The notes beneath the pieces were generated by a model. The model was not told where the DNA came from. It was given only the letters and a program-made list of their open reading frames with translations, and ran no database searches. A stretch of 64,000 nucleotides of DNA. Source: Nocardioides pinisoli (GTDB taxonomy: Bacteria; Actinomycetota; Actinomycetes; Propionibacteriales; Nocardioidaceae). Position numbers and translations under genes: made by a program. Shown here in pieces: positions 23,446-35,452 of this stretch. Numbering within the stretch: the stretch's first letter is position 1; the number at the start of each line of letters is the position of its first letter. The DNA lies in assembly GCF_024199985.1 (NCBI RefSeq), contig NZ_JANARS010000003.1:124001-188000 (forward strand), read 5' to 3'.

Positions 23446-25034
23446 CTGATGAATTCTCCCGCAGCCGCCGCCAGGTCGAGCACCGGGCCCGGCAGCACGC
23501 CGAGGACGAGGGTGATCGCGGCCCCGACGGCGATGGTCGTGGCGGTCAGCACCGAGGGGTAGGCCACGCTCGGACCGTCGCCGACGGGCGCGTCGAAGTA
23601 CATGACCTTGATGACCCGGACGTAGAGGAACGCGGCCACGATGCTCGCGAGCACGGCGGCCACCACGACGGGCCACGCGCCCGCCGCGAGCGCCACCGAG
23701 AAGACCGCGAGCTTGCCCACGAAGCCGGAGGTGAGCGGGATGCCCGCCATGGCCAGCAGGAAGAACGCGAAGACCGCGGCCACCACCGGCGACTCCTTGC
23801 CGAGGCCGGCCCACCGGTCGATCGCCGTCGTTTCGCCGCCGCCGTCGCGGACCAGGCTCACGACGGCGAAGGCACCGAGCGTGGCGAAGCCGTAGGTGGC
23901 GAGGTAGAAGAGCACCGCCTGGACCGAGCTGATCTCGCCCACGGCGAGCTGGTCGGAGGCCTGCAGGCCGATCACGCCGGTGAGGATGAAGCCGGTGTGC
24001 GCGACCGAGGAGTAGGCCAGCAGGCGCTTGATGTCGGTCTGCGTGATGGCCAGCGCGGCGCCGACGAACATCGACAGCACGGCGATGATCCACAGCATCG
24101 GCTGCCACGACCAGCGGTCCGCGCCGAGGGCGACGTAGAACAGGCGCATGATCGCGCCGAAGGCGGCGACCTTGGTGCCGGCCGCCATGAACGCGGTGAC
24201 CGGCGTCGGCGCGCCCTGGTAGACGTCGGGCGTCCACGCCTGGAACGGCACGGCGCCGACCTTGAAGAGCAGGCCGACCGACAGCAGGCCCGTGCCGATG
24301 AGCAGCAGGCTCTGGTTGCCGACGTCGTTGCGCACGGCCTCGTTGATCGCGGCGAAGTCCAAGGAGCCGGCGAAGCCGTAGAGCAGCGCCGCACCGTAGA
24401 GGAAGAAGCCGGAGGAGAACGCGCCGAGCAGGAAGTACTTGAGCGCGGCCTCCTGGCTGAGCAGGCGGCGGCGACGCGCCAGGCCGCTGAGCAGGTAGAG
24501 CGGCAGGGAGAGGATCTCGAGGCCGACGAACATCGTCAGCAGGTCGTTGGCCGCCGGGAAGAGCATCATGCCGAAGACCGCGAACATCATCAGCGGGTAG
24601 ACCTCGGTGTGCTCGCGGTTGGCCGCGATCGACGCGGTCTCCGCGTCGGTGCCAGGCACCGCGGCCGCCTGGCCGGCGAACGCCGACACCCCGCCGTCGA
24701 GGTGGCGCTCCGCGAAGAGGAGCACGCCCGCGATGGCCAGCGCGAGGACCAGGCCCCAGATGAAGAGGCTCGGGCCGTCCACCGCGATCGTGCCGCCGAC
24801 GGCGAGCACGCCGCGCGCGGCGCCGTCGTCGTAGGTCTGCACGTCCTGGGCCACCAGCACCACGCCGACCAGGGCGAGCACGAGGCCGCCCAGGGCCAGC
24901 GCGACCTGTGCGGTGTAGCGGACCGAGCGCGGGAGGAACGCCTCGACGACGACGCCGAGGCAGGCCACCCCGAAGACGACCAGCAGCGGCCAGAGCTCGA
25001 AGTACTCGATGCTGGGCTTCACGAACTCGGTCAC
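23442..25034 (-). CDS. nuoN: NADH-quinone oxidoreductase subunit N
   Basis: A 530-residue membrane subunit with about fourteen helices, an antiporter-like proton channel of complex I. VPFQAWTPDVYQGAPTPVTAFMAAGTKVAAF carries the conserved Lys in the broken helix, and LSLPLYLLSGL precedes it with a conserved channel Glu nearby (GLEIL). It overlaps nuoM by four bases at its start and the prenyl synthase by four at its end. Length is typical of actinobacterial NuoN, slightly longer than the E. coli form because of an inserted loop around residues 110-130. Confidence 0.95.
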   Translation of the reverse strand: MTEFVKPSIEYFELWPLLVVFGVACLGVVVEAFLPRSVRYTAQVALALGGLVLALVGVVLVAQDVQTYDDGAARGVLAVGGTIAVDGPSLFIWGLVLALAIAGVLLFAERHLDGGVSAFAGQAAAVPGTDAETASIAANREHTEVYPLMMFAVFGMMLFPAANDLLTMFVGLEILSLPLYLLSGLARRRRLLSQEAALKYFLLGAFSSGFFLYGAALLYGFAGSLDFAAINEAVRNDVGNQSLLLIGTGLLSVGLLFKVGAVPFQAWTPDVYQGAPTPVTAFMAAGTKVAAFGAIMRLFYVALGADRWSWQPMLWIIAVLSMFVGAALAITQTDIKRLLAYSSVAHTGFILTGVIGLQASDQLAVGEISSVQAVLFYLATYGFATLGAFAVVSLVRDGGGETTAIDRWAGLGKESPVVAAVFAFFLLAMAGIPLTSGFVGKLAVFSVALAAGAWPVVVAAVLASIVAAFLYVRVIKVMYFDAPVGDGPSVAYPSVLTATTIAVGAAITLVLGVLPGPVLDLAAAAGEFIR

Positions 25035-26518
25035 TGGGGACCACCCTCCTGGCCGATGCCCACGCTCGCGAGCGACTCGTGGACGAACGGGTTGATGACG
25101 TCGAGCAGCGGCATCGGGTAGAAGCCGAACAGCACGAGCGCGAGCAGCAGCGGGGCGAGGATGCCCACCTCACGCCGGTCGAGGTCGGCCACCGGCGCCA
25201 TGCCCACCCGGTCGGGGCCGGTCATCGTCCGCTGGTACATCCAGAGCGCGTAGAACGCGGCGAGAACGATCGCGAGCACGGCGACCGAGCCGACCAGCCA
25301 GTGGTGGTCGAACGCGCCGATGATGACGAGCATCTCGGAGACGAACGGCGACAGGCCAGGGAGGCCGGCCGCGGCCAGCCCGCCGACGAGGAAGAAGCCG
25401 GCGAGCACCGGGGCCGCCTTCTCGACACCGCCCATCTCGCGGATGGAGGCGGTGCCGGTGCGGTGGATCAGGAACCCGGCGACCAGGAACATCAGCGCCG
25501 TCGCGATGCCGTGGTTGACCATGTAGAGGATCGCGCCGGAGCTGCCGTTGGAGCTGAAGACGAAGATGCCGAGCACGATGAAGCCGAAGTGCGACAGCGA
25601 CGTGAGACCGATCAGGCGCAGCACGTCGTCCTGGCCGATGGCGACCAGGGCGCCGTAGATGATCGAGATCAGCGCGAGCACGACCACGACCGGCGTCGCC
25701 CACTGCGAGGCGTCGGGCAGCAGCCCGAGGCAGAACCGCAGCATGCCGAAGGTGCCGATCTTGTCGAGGATGCAGACCAGCAGCACCGAGGTGCCGGTGG
25801 TCGCCTTCTCCGTGGTGTCGGCCAGCCAGGTGTGCACCGGGAACATCGGCGCCTTGATCGCGAACGCGATGAAGAAGCCGACGAACAGCCAGCGCTGCGT
25901 GGTCTCGTCGATGTCGATCGCGGCCAGGTCGCTGATCAGGAAGCTCGGGTTGCCGGCGTCGGCGGAGACGACGTAGAGCCCGATCACCGACGCGAGCATG
26001 ATGAGCCCGCCCGCGAGCTGGTAGATGAGGAACTTGGTCGCGGCACGCCCCCGACCGGCCCGGCCGAAGCCGCCGATGAGGAAGTAGGCCGGGATCAGCG
26101 TGGCCTCGAAGACGACGTAGAAGAGCAGCACGTCGGTGGCGGTGAACACCGCCAGCGACATGGCCTCGAGCGCAAGGGTCCAGGCGAAGAAGGACCGGGC
26201 GCCGTTGTTGCCGGGAGCCTCCGACTCGTGCCAGCCGGCGAGCAGCACGATCGGCACGAGGACGACCGTGAGCAGGACCATCAGCAAGCCGAGGCCGTCG
26301 ACGCCGAGCGCGTAGTGCACGCCGAGCGACTCGATCCAGGTGTGGGTCTCCTCCAGCTGCATGCCGCCGCCGGTCTCGTACTGCGTCGCGGCGACGATGC
26401 CGGCGACCAGGGTCGCGGCGGCGAAGCCGAGGCCGACCAGCCGGGCGACCGCGGCCGGCACGAAGGCCGTGACGAGCGCGCCGACCAGCGGCAGCAGGAT
26501 CAGGACAGTCAGGGTCAT
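25031..26518 (-). CDS. nuoM: NADH-quinone oxidoreductase subunit M
   Basis: A 495-residue antiporter-like subunit with about fourteen membrane helices. Diagnostic stretches are [21 protein letters not shown] (channel Glu), [22 protein letters not shown] (Lys and the discontinuous helix) and [12 protein letters not shown]. It pumps protons across the cytoplasmic membrane, driven by quinone reduction. ATG 26518 overlaps the nuoL stop by four bases. Confidence 0.95.
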   Translation of the reverse strand: MTLTVLILLPLVGALVTAFVPAAVARLVGLGFAAATLVAGIVAATQYETGGGMQLEETHTWIESLGVHYALGVDGLGLLMVLLTVVLVPIVLLAGWHESEAPGNNGARSFFAWTLALEAMSLAVFTATDVLLFYVVFEATLIPAYFLIGGFGRAGRGRAATKFLIYQLAGGLIMLASVIGLYVVSADAGNPSFLISDLAAIDIDETTQRWLFVGFFIAFAIKAPMFPVHTWLADTTEKATTGTSVLLVCILDKIGTFGMLRFCLGLLPDASQWATPVVVVLALISIIYGALVAIGQDDVLRLIGLTSLSHFGFIVLGIFVFSSNGSSGAILYMVNHGIATALMFLVAGFLIHRTGTASIREMGGVEKAAPVLAGFFLVGGLAAAGLPGLSPFVSEMLVIIGAFDHHWLVGSVAVLAIVLAAFYALWMYQRTMTGPDRVGMAPVADLDRREVGILAPLLLALVLFGFYPMPLLDVINPFVHESLASVGIGQEGGPQ

Positions 26519-28509
26519 CCGAGGTTCACCGCCAGGAGAGCGAGGACGACCAGCAGGGCGCCACCGAGGAGGGACAGGGCGTAGGAGCGGACGAAGCCGT
26601 TCTGGACTCGACGCATCGTGGTGGACAGCCCGCCGACGGCGGACGACCCGCCCTCGACGACACCGTCGACGCCGACGCGGTCGAAGGTGGTCAGGCCACC
26701 GACCAGCCCGGCTCCGGGGCGTACGACGACGGCGTCGTTGATCGCGTCGCCGTAGAGGTCGGCCCGGGCGGCGCGGGTCGCGAACGACACGTCCTGCGGG
26801 GCCTCGCGCGGGACCTCGCGCCTGCCCACCAGGAACCAGGCGGCGGCCACGCCGAGGGCCACGACGGCGGTGATGATCAGCGTGATCACGATCGCCGGCA
26901 GCGGCGGCTCGTGGTGCTCCGCGACACCGGTCACCGGCTCGAGCCAGGTGACGATCCAGTCGCCGAGGAGCAGGGCGCCACCGAGGACGGAGAGCGCGGC
27001 CAGGACGATCAGCGGGACCGTCATCACCTTGGGCGACTCGTGCGGGTGGACGTCGGGCTCCCACCGCTTGGTCGTGAAGAAGGTCATGAGCATCAGGCGG
27101 GTCATGTAGAAGCCGGTGATGCCGGCGCCGAGCAGCGCCAGGAGGCCGATGACCAGGTTGTCGGCCAGGGCCGACTCGATGATCTTGTCCTTGGACCAGA
27201 AGCCGGAGAAGCCCGGGAAGCCGATGATCGCCAGGTAGCCCATCGCGAAGGTCAGGAAGGTGACCGGCATGGCCTTGTTGAGCGCGCCGTAGTGGCGCAT
27301 GTCGACGTCGTCGTTCATCCCGTGCATCACCGAGCCCGCACCGAGGAACATGTTGGCCTTGAAGAAGCCGTGCGTGAGCAGGTGGAAGATCGCGAACGGG
27401 TAGCCGACGGGACCGAGGCCGGCGGCGAGCATCATGTAGCCGATCTGGCTCATCGTCGAGCCGGCCAGCGCCTTCTTGATGTCGTCCTTGGCGCAGCCGA
27501 GGACAGCACCCCAGAGGAGCGTGACGGTGGCGACGATGACGACCGCGGTCTGCGCGACGGGCGTGAGGTCGTAGATGAAGTTGGAGCGGACCACCAGGTA
27601 GACACCGGCGGTGACCATGGTCGCCGCGTGGATCAGGGCCGAGACCGGGGTCGGGCCCTCCATCGCGTCGAGCAGCCACGCCTGCAGCGGCACCTGCGCG
27701 GACTTGCCGCACGCGCCGAGCAGGAGCAGCAGGCCCAGGGCGTTGAGCGTGCCCTGGCTCGCCTCGCCGGCGAGCTCGCTCACGGCGCCGAAGTCGGTGG
27801 TGCCGAAGGTGGCGAACATCAGCGCGATCGCCAGCGACAGGCCGATGTCACCGACCCGGTTGATGACGAAGGCCTTCTTGGCGGCCGCGGCGGCCGACGG
27901 CTTGTGCTGCCAGAAGCCGATGAGCAGGTAGGACGCCAGGCCGACGCCCTCCCAGCCCAGGAAGAGGCCCACGAAGTTGGCCGACAGGATCAGCGTGAGC
28001 ATCGCCGCGACGAAGAGGTTGAGGTAGCCGAAGAACCGGCGACGGCGCGGGTCGTGCTCCATGTAGCCGATGGCGTAGACGTGGATCAGCGAGCCGACAC
28101 CGGTGATGAGGAGCAGGAACAGCGCGGCCAGCGGGTCGTAGAGCAGGTCCATGCCGACCGTCAGCGACCCGGTCTCGAACCACGTCCACAGCTGCTGGCC
28201 GACCTGGCGCGACTCGGCGTCGCGGCCGAGCAGGGCGAAGAACAGGACGAGGCTGAGCACGAAGGACAGGACCGACATCGCGGTGCCGACGAGGTGGCCG
28301 TGCTTGTCGGCGGTCGCCCGGAGCGAGCCCGGCAGGAACGGCGCGACGCCGAGCAGCAGGACCGCGCCGAGCACCGGCAGGGCGATGACCAGCCAGAGCA
28401 GGTCGAAGACGCCGCCCGCGCCCATGTCGGGCGCGACCACGGGTGGGTGGCCACCCTCCTCGGCCATGGGCAGGCCGACCGCGAGTACTGAGTGGGACAA
28501 CAGGTTCAC
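26515..28509 (-). CDS. nuoL: NADH-quinone oxidoreductase subunit L
   Basis: A 664-residue membrane subunit, the distal antiporter-like unit with the long lateral C-terminal helix. [22 protein letters not shown] holds the channel Glu, [37 protein letters not shown] the conserved Lys/His helix, and [10 protein letters not shown] and [16 protein letters not shown] follow. The last 200 residues contain the lateral helix and a final membrane anchor. GTG 28509 starts ten bases after the nuoK stop. Confidence 0.95.
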   Translation of the reverse strand: MNLLSHSVLAVGLPMAEEGGHPPVVAPDMGAGGVFDLLWLVIALPVLGAVLLLGVAPFLPGSLRATADKHGHLVGTAMSVLSFVLSLVLFFALLGRDAESRQVGQQLWTWFETGSLTVGMDLLYDPLAALFLLLITGVGSLIHVYAIGYMEHDPRRRRFFGYLNLFVAAMLTLILSANFVGLFLGWEGVGLASYLLIGFWQHKPSAAAAAKKAFVINRVGDIGLSLAIALMFATFGTTDFGAVSELAGEASQGTLNALGLLLLLGACGKSAQVPLQAWLLDAMEGPTPVSALIHAATMVTAGVYLVVRSNFIYDLTPVAQTAVVIVATVTLLWGAVLGCAKDDIKKALAGSTMSQIGYMMLAAGLGPVGYPFAIFHLLTHGFFKANMFLGAGSVMHGMNDDVDMRHYGALNKAMPVTFLTFAMGYLAIIGFPGFSGFWSKDKIIESALADNLVIGLLALLGAGITGFYMTRLMLMTFFTTKRWEPDVHPHESPKVMTVPLIVLAALSVLGGALLLGDWIVTWLEPVTGVAEHHEPPLPAIVITLIITAVVALGVAAAWFLVGRREVPREAPQDVSFATRAARADLYGDAINDAVVVRPGAGLVGGLTTFDRVGVDGVVEGGSSAVGGLSTTMRRVQNGFVRSYALSLLGGALLVVLALLAVNLG

Positions 28510-28519
28510 GAGCGCTCCC

Positions 28520-28813
28520 TCAGTACTTCAGCAGGCTGGCGTCGTCGACCGAGGCCGAGCGTCGGGTGCGGAAGATGGTCATGATGATCGCGAGCCCGAT
28601 CACGACCTCGGCAGCAGCCACCACCATCACGAAGAACGCGGTGATCTGGCCGTCGAGGTTGCCGTGCTGGCGGGCGAAGGCGACGAACGCCAGGTTGCAG
28701 GCGTTGAGCATCAGCTCCACGCACATGAACACCACGATGGCGTTGCGGCGCGTGAGGACACCCACGCAGCCGATCGTGAAGAGGATCGCCGACAAGACAA
28801 TGTATTCAGTCAA
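28520..28813 (-). CDS. nuoK: NADH-quinone oxidoreductase subunit K
   Basis: A 97-residue subunit with three membrane helices. [21 protein letters not shown] carries the conserved membrane Glu of helix 2 and [12 protein letters not shown] the second Glu of helix 3, both essential for proton transfer. The start is a TTG at 28813; GGAGAGG lies seven bases upstream, which supports this uncommon codon. The gap to nuoJ contains one copy of the nuo intergenic element. Confidence 0.93.
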   Translation of the reverse strand: MTEYIVLSAILFTIGCVGVLTRRNAIVVFMCVELMLNACNLAFVAFARQHGNLDGQITAFFVMVVAAAEVVIGLAIIMTIFRTRRSASVDDASLLKY

Positions 28814-28833
28814 GGCTCGACCTCTCCGAGCGT

Positions 28834-28897
28834 CGGGGTCCCCGGCGAGTTGTTCGCGGAGGAGCGCAGCGGAGGAGCGAAGAAGTCGTTGGGGTGG
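28834..28897 (-). repeat. Nuo intergenic element, copy 1 (nuoJ/nuoK)
   Basis: A 64-bp element. On the plus strand it runs from CGGGGTCCCC to GGGGTGG with core GCGGAGGAGC-GCA-GCGGAGGAGC. In the nuo mRNA, CCCC pairs with GGGG at its base, GACTTCTTCG pairs with CGAACAACTC (two C-C mismatches), and the loop carries CTCCTCC twice, the complement of a ribosome-binding site. It lies between the nuoJ stop (28913) and the nuoK start (28813). Confidence 0.75.
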
Positions 28898-28912
28898 CGA
28901 CGATGTACTGGG

Positions 28913-29740
28913 TCACTTCTGCACGCCCTTCTCGACGTCCTCTTCGGTGGTCGCGGGCGCGCCGGCCTTGCCCGAGGTCTCGGGCATCGAGGTCGGGTCA
29001 CCGATCTGACGGCGTACGTCGTCGATGTCGTCGGCGAGCGCGGGGGCCGAGCGGACCGTGCCGCGGGCGGCGAGCACCCGGGACACCGACGACTCGGCGG
29101 CGGTGCCGTCGGGCAGCAGGGCCGGGGTGTCGACCGCGTTGTGGCGGGCGTAGACGCCCGGCGAGGGCAGCGGTCCGAGGTGCTTGCCGTGCTCGGCGTA
29201 GTCGCGCAGGCGCTGGGCGGCGAGGTCGGCCTGCGTCGCCTTGGGCGTCAGGCGCTCGCGGTGGGCGAGCACCATCGCGCCGAGCGCGGCGGTGATGAGC
29301 AGGGCGCTGGTCGCCTCGAAGGCGAAGACGTAGCGGGAGAACAGGATGTTGGCGATCGCCGGCACGTTGCCGCCGGCGTTGGCCTCGTCGAGCCCGACCA
29401 CCGCGCCGAGCGTGACCTGGCTGATGCCGAGGACCAGCACGGTGCCGAACAGCAGGCCGAGGACGACGGCCATCACGCGCTGGCCGCGGATGGTCTCCAC
29501 GACCGAGTCGGTCGCGTCGACGCCGATGAGCATCATCACGAAGAGGAACAGCATCAAGATCGCGCCGGTGTAGACGATGATCTGCACCGCGAAGAGGAAC
29601 GGCGCGTCGAGCACGGCGTAGAGGACCGCCAGGCTGATCATTACCACGGCGAGCAGGAGCGCGGCGTGCACGGCCTTGCGGACGAACAGGATGCCCAGCG
29701 CGGCGGCCACCATGATCGGGGCCAGGATCCAGAAGGTCAT
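28913..29740 (-). CDS. nuoJ: NADH-quinone oxidoreductase subunit J
   Basis: A 275-residue subunit. The first 165 residues hold five membrane helices, with the helix-3 region [21 protein letters not shown] that contains the conserved Tyr and pi-bulge Gly of complex I. Residues from about 170 form a long hydrophilic tail ([16 protein letters not shown] to the end), an extension common in actinobacterial NuoJ and absent from E. coli; its role is unknown. ATG 29740 overlaps nuoI by four bases. Confidence 0.95.
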   Translation of the reverse strand: MTFWILAPIMVAAALGILFVRKAVHAALLLAVVMISLAVLYAVLDAPFLFAVQIIVYTGAILMLFLFVMMLIGVDATDSVVETIRGQRVMAVVLGLLFGTVLVLGISQVTLGAVVGLDEANAGGNVPAIANILFSRYVFAFEATSALLITAALGAMVLAHRERLTPKATQADLAAQRLRDYAEHGKHLGPLPSPGVYARHNAVDTPALLPDGTAAESSVSRVLAARGTVRSAPALADDIDDVRRQIGDPTSMPETSGKAGAPATTEEDVEKGVQK

Positions 29741-30294
29741 CGCGTGGCCCCCCGGTAGTAGTCGCCCTCGTCGTCGCCGAGCCGCATCGCGTGCGGCGGC
29801 TCCTCCATGCCGGGCAGGAGCGGCGCGAGCAGGTCGGACTTCTCGTAGATCAGGTCGGCGCGGTTGTCGTCGGCGAGCTCGTACTCGTTGGTCATCGTCA
29901 GCGCGCGGGTCGGGCACGCCTCGATGCAGAGCCCGCACAGGATGCAGCGCAGGTAGTTGATCTGGTAGACGCGGCCGTAGCGCTCACCGGGGCTGAAGCG
30001 CCCCGAGCCGTCGGGGAGGTCGACGTTGGACGCCCCCTCCACGTAGATCGCGTCGGCCGGGCAGGCCCAGGCGCACAGCTCGCAGCCGATGCACTTCTCC
30101 AGGCCGTCGGGCCAGCGGTTGAGCTGGTGCCGGCCGTGGAAGCGGGGAGCCGTCGGCAGCTTCTCGAACGGGTACTGCTCGGTGACGACCTTCTTGAACA
30201 TCGTCCGGAAGGTGACGCCGAACCCGGCGATCGGGTCCCAGAGGCTCTCCTTGATGCCCTTGGACCCCTGCCCGGACTGAGGGGACTCACTCAT
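29737..30294 (-). CDS. nuoI: NADH-quinone oxidoreductase subunit I (two 4Fe-4S clusters)
   Basis: A 185-residue peripheral subunit with two ferredoxin motifs: [16 protein letters not shown] and [18 protein letters not shown]. They bind clusters N6a and N6b that pass electrons to NuoB. The N-terminal amphipathic helix sits on the membrane. The last 40 residues ([19 protein letters not shown] and following) are an actinobacterial tail. Starts inside the last eight bases of nuoH. Confidence 0.95.
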   Translation of the reverse strand: MSESPQSGQGSKGIKESLWDPIAGFGVTFRTMFKKVVTEQYPFEKLPTAPRFHGRHQLNRWPDGLEKCIGCELCAWACPADAIYVEGASNVDLPDGSGRFSPGERYGRVYQINYLRCILCGLCIEACPTRALTMTNEYELADDNRADLIYEKSDLLAPLLPGMEEPPHAMRLGDDEGDYYRGATR

Positions 30295-31627
30295 GGTTCT
30301 CCTCCGCTGCAGCGGTGACGGTGGTGCGGCTCTGGGCGAACGACAGCGGCGCGGCGCCTCCGCGTACGGCGCCGCCGGCAGGCATCGGCGGCACGGGGAA
30401 GCCGCCGGCGAACGCGTCGTGGGGCTCCTCGCTCGCCTCGGTCGAGGACTCCTCGCCCGAGCTGTCGGACTTGTCGCCGACGAACATCAGCGCCACGGTG
30501 AGGACGAGCAGGACGGCGATCGCGGCCACGAGGTAGGTGCGGTTGATGTTGCCCTCGAGCGAGATCACCCGGATGGTCGCGACGGCCACGATCCAGGCCA
30601 GCGAGACGGGGATGAGGACCTTCCAGCCCAGCGCCATGAACTGGTCGTAGCGCATGCGGGGCAGAGAGCCGCGCAGCCAGACGAACAGGAAGATGAAGCA
30701 GAAGACCTTGCCGAAGAACCACAGCAGGGGCCAGTAGCCGCTGTTGGCGCCCTCCCACACGTTCTCGATGCCCCACGGCGCGGCCCAGCCGCCGAGGAAC
30801 AGCGTCGTGGCGATGGCCGACACGGTGGCGAGGTTGATGTACTCGGCCAGGAAGAACAGCGCGAACTTGAGGCTGGAGTACTCGGTGTGGAAGCCGCCGA
30901 CCAGCTCGCCCTCGGCCTCGGGGAGGTCGAAGGGCGCGCGGTTGGTCTCGCCGACCATCGAGATGACGTAGATGACGAACGACGGCAGCAGGATCAGCCC
31001 GAACCACAGCCGGTCCTGCGCGGCGACGATCTCCGAGGTCGACATCGACCCGGCGTAGAGGAACACCGCGACGAGGGCGAGGCCCATCGCGACCTCGTAG
31101 GAGATCATCTGCGCGCTGGAGCGCAGGCCGCCCAGCAGGGAGTAGGTCGAGCCGGACGACCAGCCGCCGAGGACGATGCCGTAGATGCCGATCGAGGCGA
31201 TGGCGAGCATGAAGAGGACGGCCACCGGCATGTCGGTCAGCTGCAGCGGCGTCTCGTGGCCGAAGAAGTTGACCACGGGACCGAGCGGGATGACCGCCCA
31301 GGTGACGAAGGCCGGGACGACGGCGATGACCGGCGCGAGCAGGAACACGACCTTGTCGGCCGCCTTGGGGATGATGTCCTCCTTGAGCGCGAGCTTCACG
31401 CCGTCGGCCAGCGACTGCAGGAGCCCGAAGGGTCCGTGCACGTTGGGGCCGACGCGGTGCTGCATCCGGGCCACGACCCGGCGCTCGAACCAGATGTTGA
31501 AGAGCGTCAGCAGCACCAGGATCAGGAAGATGAAGACGGCCTTGAGGGCGATGACCCACCACGGGTCCTGGCCGAAGGCGGCCAGGCCGGGGTCGGGCAG
31601 GTCCGCCGCGAGCGGAGCGAGCATCAT
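30287..31627 (-). CDS. nuoH: NADH-quinone oxidoreductase subunit H
   Basis: A 446-residue membrane subunit with eight to nine helices, forming the quinone chamber. Diagnostic blocks are [64 protein letters not shown] (quinone-site Glu loop) and [19 protein letters not shown]. About 55 extra C-terminal residues rich in Ser, Glu and Pro follow the last helix ([16 protein letters not shown] and on). Two adjacent ATGs (31627 and 31624) are possible starts; both lie directly against copy 2 of the nuo element. Confidence 0.94.
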   Translation of the reverse strand: MMLAPLAADLPDPGLAAFGQDPWWVIALKAVFIFLILVLLTLFNIWFERRVVARMQHRVGPNVHGPFGLLQSLADGVKLALKEDIIPKAADKVVFLLAPVIAVVPAFVTWAVIPLGPVVNFFGHETPLQLTDMPVAVLFMLAIASIGIYGIVLGGWSSGSTYSLLGGLRSSAQMISYEVAMGLALVAVFLYAGSMSTSEIVAAQDRLWFGLILLPSFVIYVISMVGETNRAPFDLPEAEGELVGGFHTEYSSLKFALFFLAEYINLATVSAIATTLFLGGWAAPWGIENVWEGANSGYWPLLWFFGKVFCFIFLFVWLRGSLPRMRYDQFMALGWKVLIPVSLAWIVAVATIRVISLEGNINRTYLVAAIAVLLVLTVALMFVGDKSDSSGEESSTEASEEPHDAFAGGFPVPPMPAGGAVRGGAAPLSFAQSRTTVTAAAEENHE

Positions 31628-31693
31628 CGGGGTCCCCTCGGAGTTGTCGGGCGGAGGAGCGCAGCGGAGGAGCACGAGAACTTCGTGGGGTGG
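31628..31693 (-). repeat. Nuo intergenic element, copy 2 (nuoG/nuoH)
   Basis: A 66-bp element filling all but four bases of the gap between the nuoG stop and the nuoH ATG. Same CGGGGTCCCC end, same direct-repeat core GCGGAGGAGC-GCA-GCGGAGGAGC and same GGGGTGG end as copy 1. In RNA the stem GTTCTCG pairs with CGACAAC around one C-C mismatch. The GGGGA of its base is the only ribosome-binding-like sequence before nuoH. Confidence 0.75.
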
Positions 31694-31697
31694 TTCA

Positions 31698-34145
31698 TCA
31701 GGAGGCTCCCTTCAGGGTGACCGTGCTGCCGGGCGAGGCGAGCTCGGCGAGGACGCCGCGACCGAACGACCGGGCAGGGACCCAGACGACGCCGTCGGGC
31801 ATGTCGGCGACGACGACCGGCAGTGTCACGCTGCCCCGGTCACCGGTGACCGTGACGAGCCGCTCGCCGGCGGGGTGCGCCTCGAGCATCCCGAGCACCG
31901 ACTCGTAGGACGCGCGGCTCACGCGTGCGACCGGCCGGCGGGCGGTGGCGCGGAGGTGCTCCTCGCCGTCCTGCATCGAGCCGAGGTCGACGAGCTGCTT
32001 CCAGGTCGCCAGCGCGAAGGTGGTGTCGCCCTTCTTCGGGACCTTGGCGGGCTTGGGCGCCTTGCCGGCGTCGAGCGCCGGACGGGCGCCGTCCCACGGG
32101 CCGAGTGCCTGCATCTCGTCGCGGACCTCCGCGACCGTGCGGAAGCCGAGCGGGCGACCGTGCCCGATCGCGGCGAGCTCGTCGGCGATGCCGGACAGGA
32201 CGCGCAGGTCGGGCAGGGACGCCGGGTTGGCGAAGACTGCGTCGAAGGAGCGCGTCCGGCCGTCCCAGGTCACGAAGGTGCCGGCCTTGTCGGCGACCGG
32301 GGCCACCGGCAGGACGACGTCGGCCACACGGGTCACGTCGGTCTCGCGCAGCTCGAGGCTGACCACGAAGCGGGCCGCGTCGAGCGCGGCGCGGAAGGCG
32401 GCCGGGTCGGCGGTGTCGTCGGGGTCGACGCCGCCGACGACGAGGCCGCCGAGGTCGCCCTTGGCCAGCGCCGCCACGATCGCGTTGCCGTCACGGCCGA
32501 CCTTGGCCGGGAGCGACTCCGCGCCCCAGGCGGCGCCCACGTCGACGCGCGCCGAGGCCTCGGTGACCGGACGTCCGCCGGGCAGGAGGGTGGGCAGCGC
32601 GCCGGCCTCGACCGCACCGCGGTCTCCCGCGCGACGCGGCACCCACGCGAGGCGGGCACCGGTGCCGGCGGCGAGGTCGGCGGCGGCGCTGAGGGCGCCG
32701 TGGGTCTGGGCGAGGCGCTCGCCCACGAGGATGACGGCGTCCTTGGTGACGCCGTGCTCGGCGTCCTTGAGCGAGCCGATCACCTCGACCTCGGTGCCCG
32801 GCACGGCCGGCACGAGCCGACCGTTCATCTTCGTCAGGCCGCGCGAGGCGTAGGGCGCGACCGACACCACCTGCGTACGACCGCGCTTGGCGGCCTTGCG
32901 CAGCCTCAGGAAGAGCGTCGCCGCCTCGTCCTCGGGCTCGAGGCCGAGGAGCACCACGACGGGCGCGGCCTCGAGGTCGGCGTAGGTGACGTCACCGGCG
33001 AGCGCGACGTGGCTGGCGAGGAAGCTCGCCTCCTCGGCGCTGTGCGGGCGGGCGCGGAAGTCGATGTCGTTGGTGCCGAGCGAGACGCGGGCGAACTTGG
33101 CGTAGGCGTAGGCGTCCTCGGCGGTCAGCCGGCCTCCGGTGAGCACGGCCGCGGCGCCGGCGTCGCGGAGGCCGCGGGCGGCGACGGCGAAGGCCTCGGT
33201 CCACGACGCGGGGCGCAGCACGCCGTCCTCGCGGACCTGCGGGTAGGTGATGCGGTCATCGACCTGCGCGTAGCGAAAGGCGAAGCGGTCCTTGTCGCTG
33301 ATCCACTCCTCGTTGACCTCGGGGTCGTTTCCGGCGAGGCGTCGCATGACCTTGCCCCGACGGTGGTCGATGCGGATCGCGGCGCCGCAGGCGTCGTGCT
33401 CGGCGACGCCCGGCGTGGAGACCAGGTCGAAGGGCCGCGAGCGGAAGCGGTAGTCGGCCGAGGTGAGCGCGCCCACCGGGCAGATCTGGATGGCGTTGCC
33501 CGAGAAGTAGCTCTCGTAGGGCTCGCGCTCGTAGATGGCGACCTGTTGCAGCGCGCCGCGCTCGGCGAGGGCGATGAAGGGGTCGCCGGCGATCTGCTCG
33601 GAGAACCGGGTGCAGCGGGCGCACAGGACGCAGCGCTCGCGGTCGAGCAGGACCTGCGCGGAGATGTTGATCGGCTTGGGAAAGGTGCGCTTGATGCCAC
33701 CGCGCTCGGCGAAGCGGCTCTCGCCGCGGCCGTTGCTCATCGCCTGGTTCTGCAGGGGGCACTCGCCGCCCTTGTCGCAGACCGGGCAGTCCAGCGGGTG
33801 GTTGATCAGCAGGAACTCCATGATCCCCTGCTGCGCCTTGTCGGCGACCTCGCTGGTCGCCTGGGTGTTGACCACCATCCCATCGGCCACCGGCAGGGTG
33901 CAGGAGGCCTGCGGCTTGGGGAAGCCGCGGCCGTTGCCGGCGTCGGGGATGTCGACCAGGCACTGGCGGCAGGCGCCGACCGGGTCGAGCAGCGGGTGGT
34001 CGCAGAAGCGCGGGATCTGCACGCCCACCTGCTCGGCGGCGCGGATGACCAGGGTGTCCTTGGGGACGCTGACCTGGACGCCGTCGATGGTGAGCGTGAC
34101 GAGGTCGGTGTCGACCCGCTCCGGCGCCTTGTCGGTCGTGCTCAT
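31698..34145 (-). CDS. nuoG: NADH-quinone oxidoreductase subunit G
   Basis: An 815-residue iron-sulfur subunit. The N-terminal 2Fe-2S domain has [18 protein letters not shown] and a later Cys; [17 protein letters not shown] gives the HxxxCxxCxxxxxC 4Fe-4S site; [14 protein letters not shown] plus ICPVGAL gives another 4Fe-4S site. From about residue 240 a molybdopterin-oxidoreductase-like domain follows, which holds no metal cofactor in complex I. No N7-type CxxC cluster is obvious after residue 230. It passes electrons from NuoF to NuoI. ATG 34145 overlaps nuoF by four bases. Confidence 0.95.
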   Translation of the reverse strand: MSTTDKAPERVDTDLVTLTIDGVQVSVPKDTLVIRAAEQVGVQIPRFCDHPLLDPVGACRQCLVDIPDAGNGRGFPKPQASCTLPVADGMVVNTQATSEVADKAQQGIMEFLLINHPLDCPVCDKGGECPLQNQAMSNGRGESRFAERGGIKRTFPKPINISAQVLLDRERCVLCARCTRFSEQIAGDPFIALAERGALQQVAIYEREPYESYFSGNAIQICPVGALTSADYRFRSRPFDLVSTPGVAEHDACGAAIRIDHRRGKVMRRLAGNDPEVNEEWISDKDRFAFRYAQVDDRITYPQVREDGVLRPASWTEAFAVAARGLRDAGAAAVLTGGRLTAEDAYAYAKFARVSLGTNDIDFRARPHSAEEASFLASHVALAGDVTYADLEAAPVVVLLGLEPEDEAATLFLRLRKAAKRGRTQVVSVAPYASRGLTKMNGRLVPAVPGTEVEVIGSLKDAEHGVTKDAVILVGERLAQTHGALSAAADLAAGTGARLAWVPRRAGDRGAVEAGALPTLLPGGRPVTEASARVDVGAAWGAESLPAKVGRDGNAIVAALAKGDLGGLVVGGVDPDDTADPAAFRAALDAARFVVSLELRETDVTRVADVVLPVAPVADKAGTFVTWDGRTRSFDAVFANPASLPDLRVLSGIADELAAIGHGRPLGFRTVAEVRDEMQALGPWDGARPALDAGKAPKPAKVPKKGDTTFALATWKQLVDLGSMQDGEEHLRATARRPVARVSRASYESVLGMLEAHPAGERLVTVTGDRGSVTLPVVVADMPDGVVWVPARSFGRGVLAELASPGSTVTLKGAS

Positions 34146-35452
34146 GCTGAGGCTCCCGCGGGTGCGAAGGCGGTCGAGGCGGCCGGGTCGAACGGGCAGC
34201 CGCCGTGGGTGAGGTGGGCGAGGTACTCGTCCCGGAAGTACTGGATCGAGCTGGAGATCGGGCTGGTGGCGCCGTCCCCGAGCGCGCAGAACGCCCGCCC
34301 CAGGATGTTGTCACACTGGTCGAGCAGCAGGTCGAGGTCGCCCTCGTCGCCCTGGCCCCTCTCGAGCCGGGCGAGGGTCTGCGCCAGCCACCACGTGCCC
34401 TCGCGGCAGGGGGTGCACTTGCCGCAGGACTCGTGCTTGTAGAACTCGGTCCACCGCAGCACGGCGCGCACCACGCAGGTGGTCTCGTCGAAGATCTGCA
34501 GGGCGCGGGTGCCGAGCATGGACCCGGCAGCGCCCACCGACTCGAAGTCCAGGGGCACGTCGAGGTGCTCGGGCGTGAGGAGCGGCGTGCTGGAGCCGCC
34601 GGGGGTCCAGAACTTCAGCTCGTGGCCCTCACGGACCCCACCGGCCAGCTCGAGCAGCTGGCGCAGCGTGATGCCCAGCGGGGCCTCGTACTGGCCGGGG
34701 TTGGTGACGTGGCCCGACAGGCTGAAGATGCCGAAGCCGTTGGACTTCTCGGTGCCCATGCCGGCGAACCAGGCGGCGCCGTTGGTGATGATGCTCGGCA
34801 CCGAGGCGATCGACTCGACGTTGTTGATCACGGTCGGGCTGGCGTAGAGGCCGGCGACGGCCGGGAACGGCGGGCGCAGACGCGGCTGGCCTCGGCGACC
34901 CTCGAGGCCCTCGAGCAGGGCCGTCTCCTCGCCACAGATGTAGGCGCCCGCACCGGCGTGCACGACGAGGTCGAGGTCGTAGCCCGAGCCGTGGATGTTC
35001 TTGCCGAGGTGGCCGGCCAGGTAGGCCTCCTGCACCGCGCGCTGGAGGCGGCGTACGACGTGGAGGACCTCGCCGCGCACGTAGATGAACGCCGTGTTGG
35101 CACGGATGGCGTAGGAGCTGACGACGACGCCCTCGACCAGCGTGTGCGGGCTGGCCATCATCAGCGGGATGTCCTTGCAGGTGCCCGGCTCGGACTCGTC
35201 GGCGTTGACGACGAGGTACTTCGGCCTCGGGTTGTCCTGCGGGATGAAGCCCCACTTCATGCCCGTCGGGAAGCCGGCGCCGCCGCGCCCGCGCAGCCCG
35301 GAGTCCTTGACGGCGGTGATCACGTCGTCGGGCGTCATCGCGAACGCCTTGTCGAGGGCGGCGTAGCCACCGCGCTCCTCGTAGGACGCGAGCGTCCAGG
35401 CGCGGTCGGCGTCCCAGTTGTCGGTGAGGACCGGGGTCAGCGTGTCGGTCAC
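34142..35452 (-). CDS. nuoF: NADH-quinone oxidoreductase subunit F (NADH and FMN site)
   Basis: A 436-residue subunit with the NADH motif [18 protein letters not shown], the FMN-binding region [12 protein letters not shown] and [19 protein letters not shown], and the C-terminal 4Fe-4S motif [12 protein letters not shown] followed by a distant Cys (RAFCALG). It takes hydride from NADH. GTG 35452 overlaps the nuoE stop (GTGA). Confidence 0.95.
   Translation of the reverse strand: MTDTLTPVLTDNWDADRAWTLASYEERGGYAALDKAFAMTPDDVITAVKDSGLRGRGGAGFPTGMKWGFIPQDNPRPKYLVVNADESEPGTCKDIPLMMASPHTLVEGVVVSSYAIRANTAFIYVRGEVLHVVRRLQRAVQEAYLAGHLGKNIHGSGYDLDLVVHAGAGAYICGEETALLEGLEGRRGQPRLRPPFPAVAGLYASPTVINNVESIASVPSIITNGAAWFAGMGTEKSNGFGIFSLSGHVTNPGQYEAPLGITLRQLLELAGGVREGHELKFWTPGGSSTPLLTPEHLDVPLDFESVGAAGSMLGTRALQIFDETTCVVRAVLRWTEFYKHESCGKCTPCREGTWWLAQTLARLERGQGDEGDLDLLLDQCDNILGRAFCALGDGATSPISSSIQYFRDEYLAHLTHGGCPFDPAASTAFAPAGASA

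Noticed and set aside
26911-28491. Very long frames antisense to nuoL and other nuo genes
   Set aside because: Their translations are low-complexity His/Arg/Asp-rich strings without motifs; the minus-strand genes are certain.
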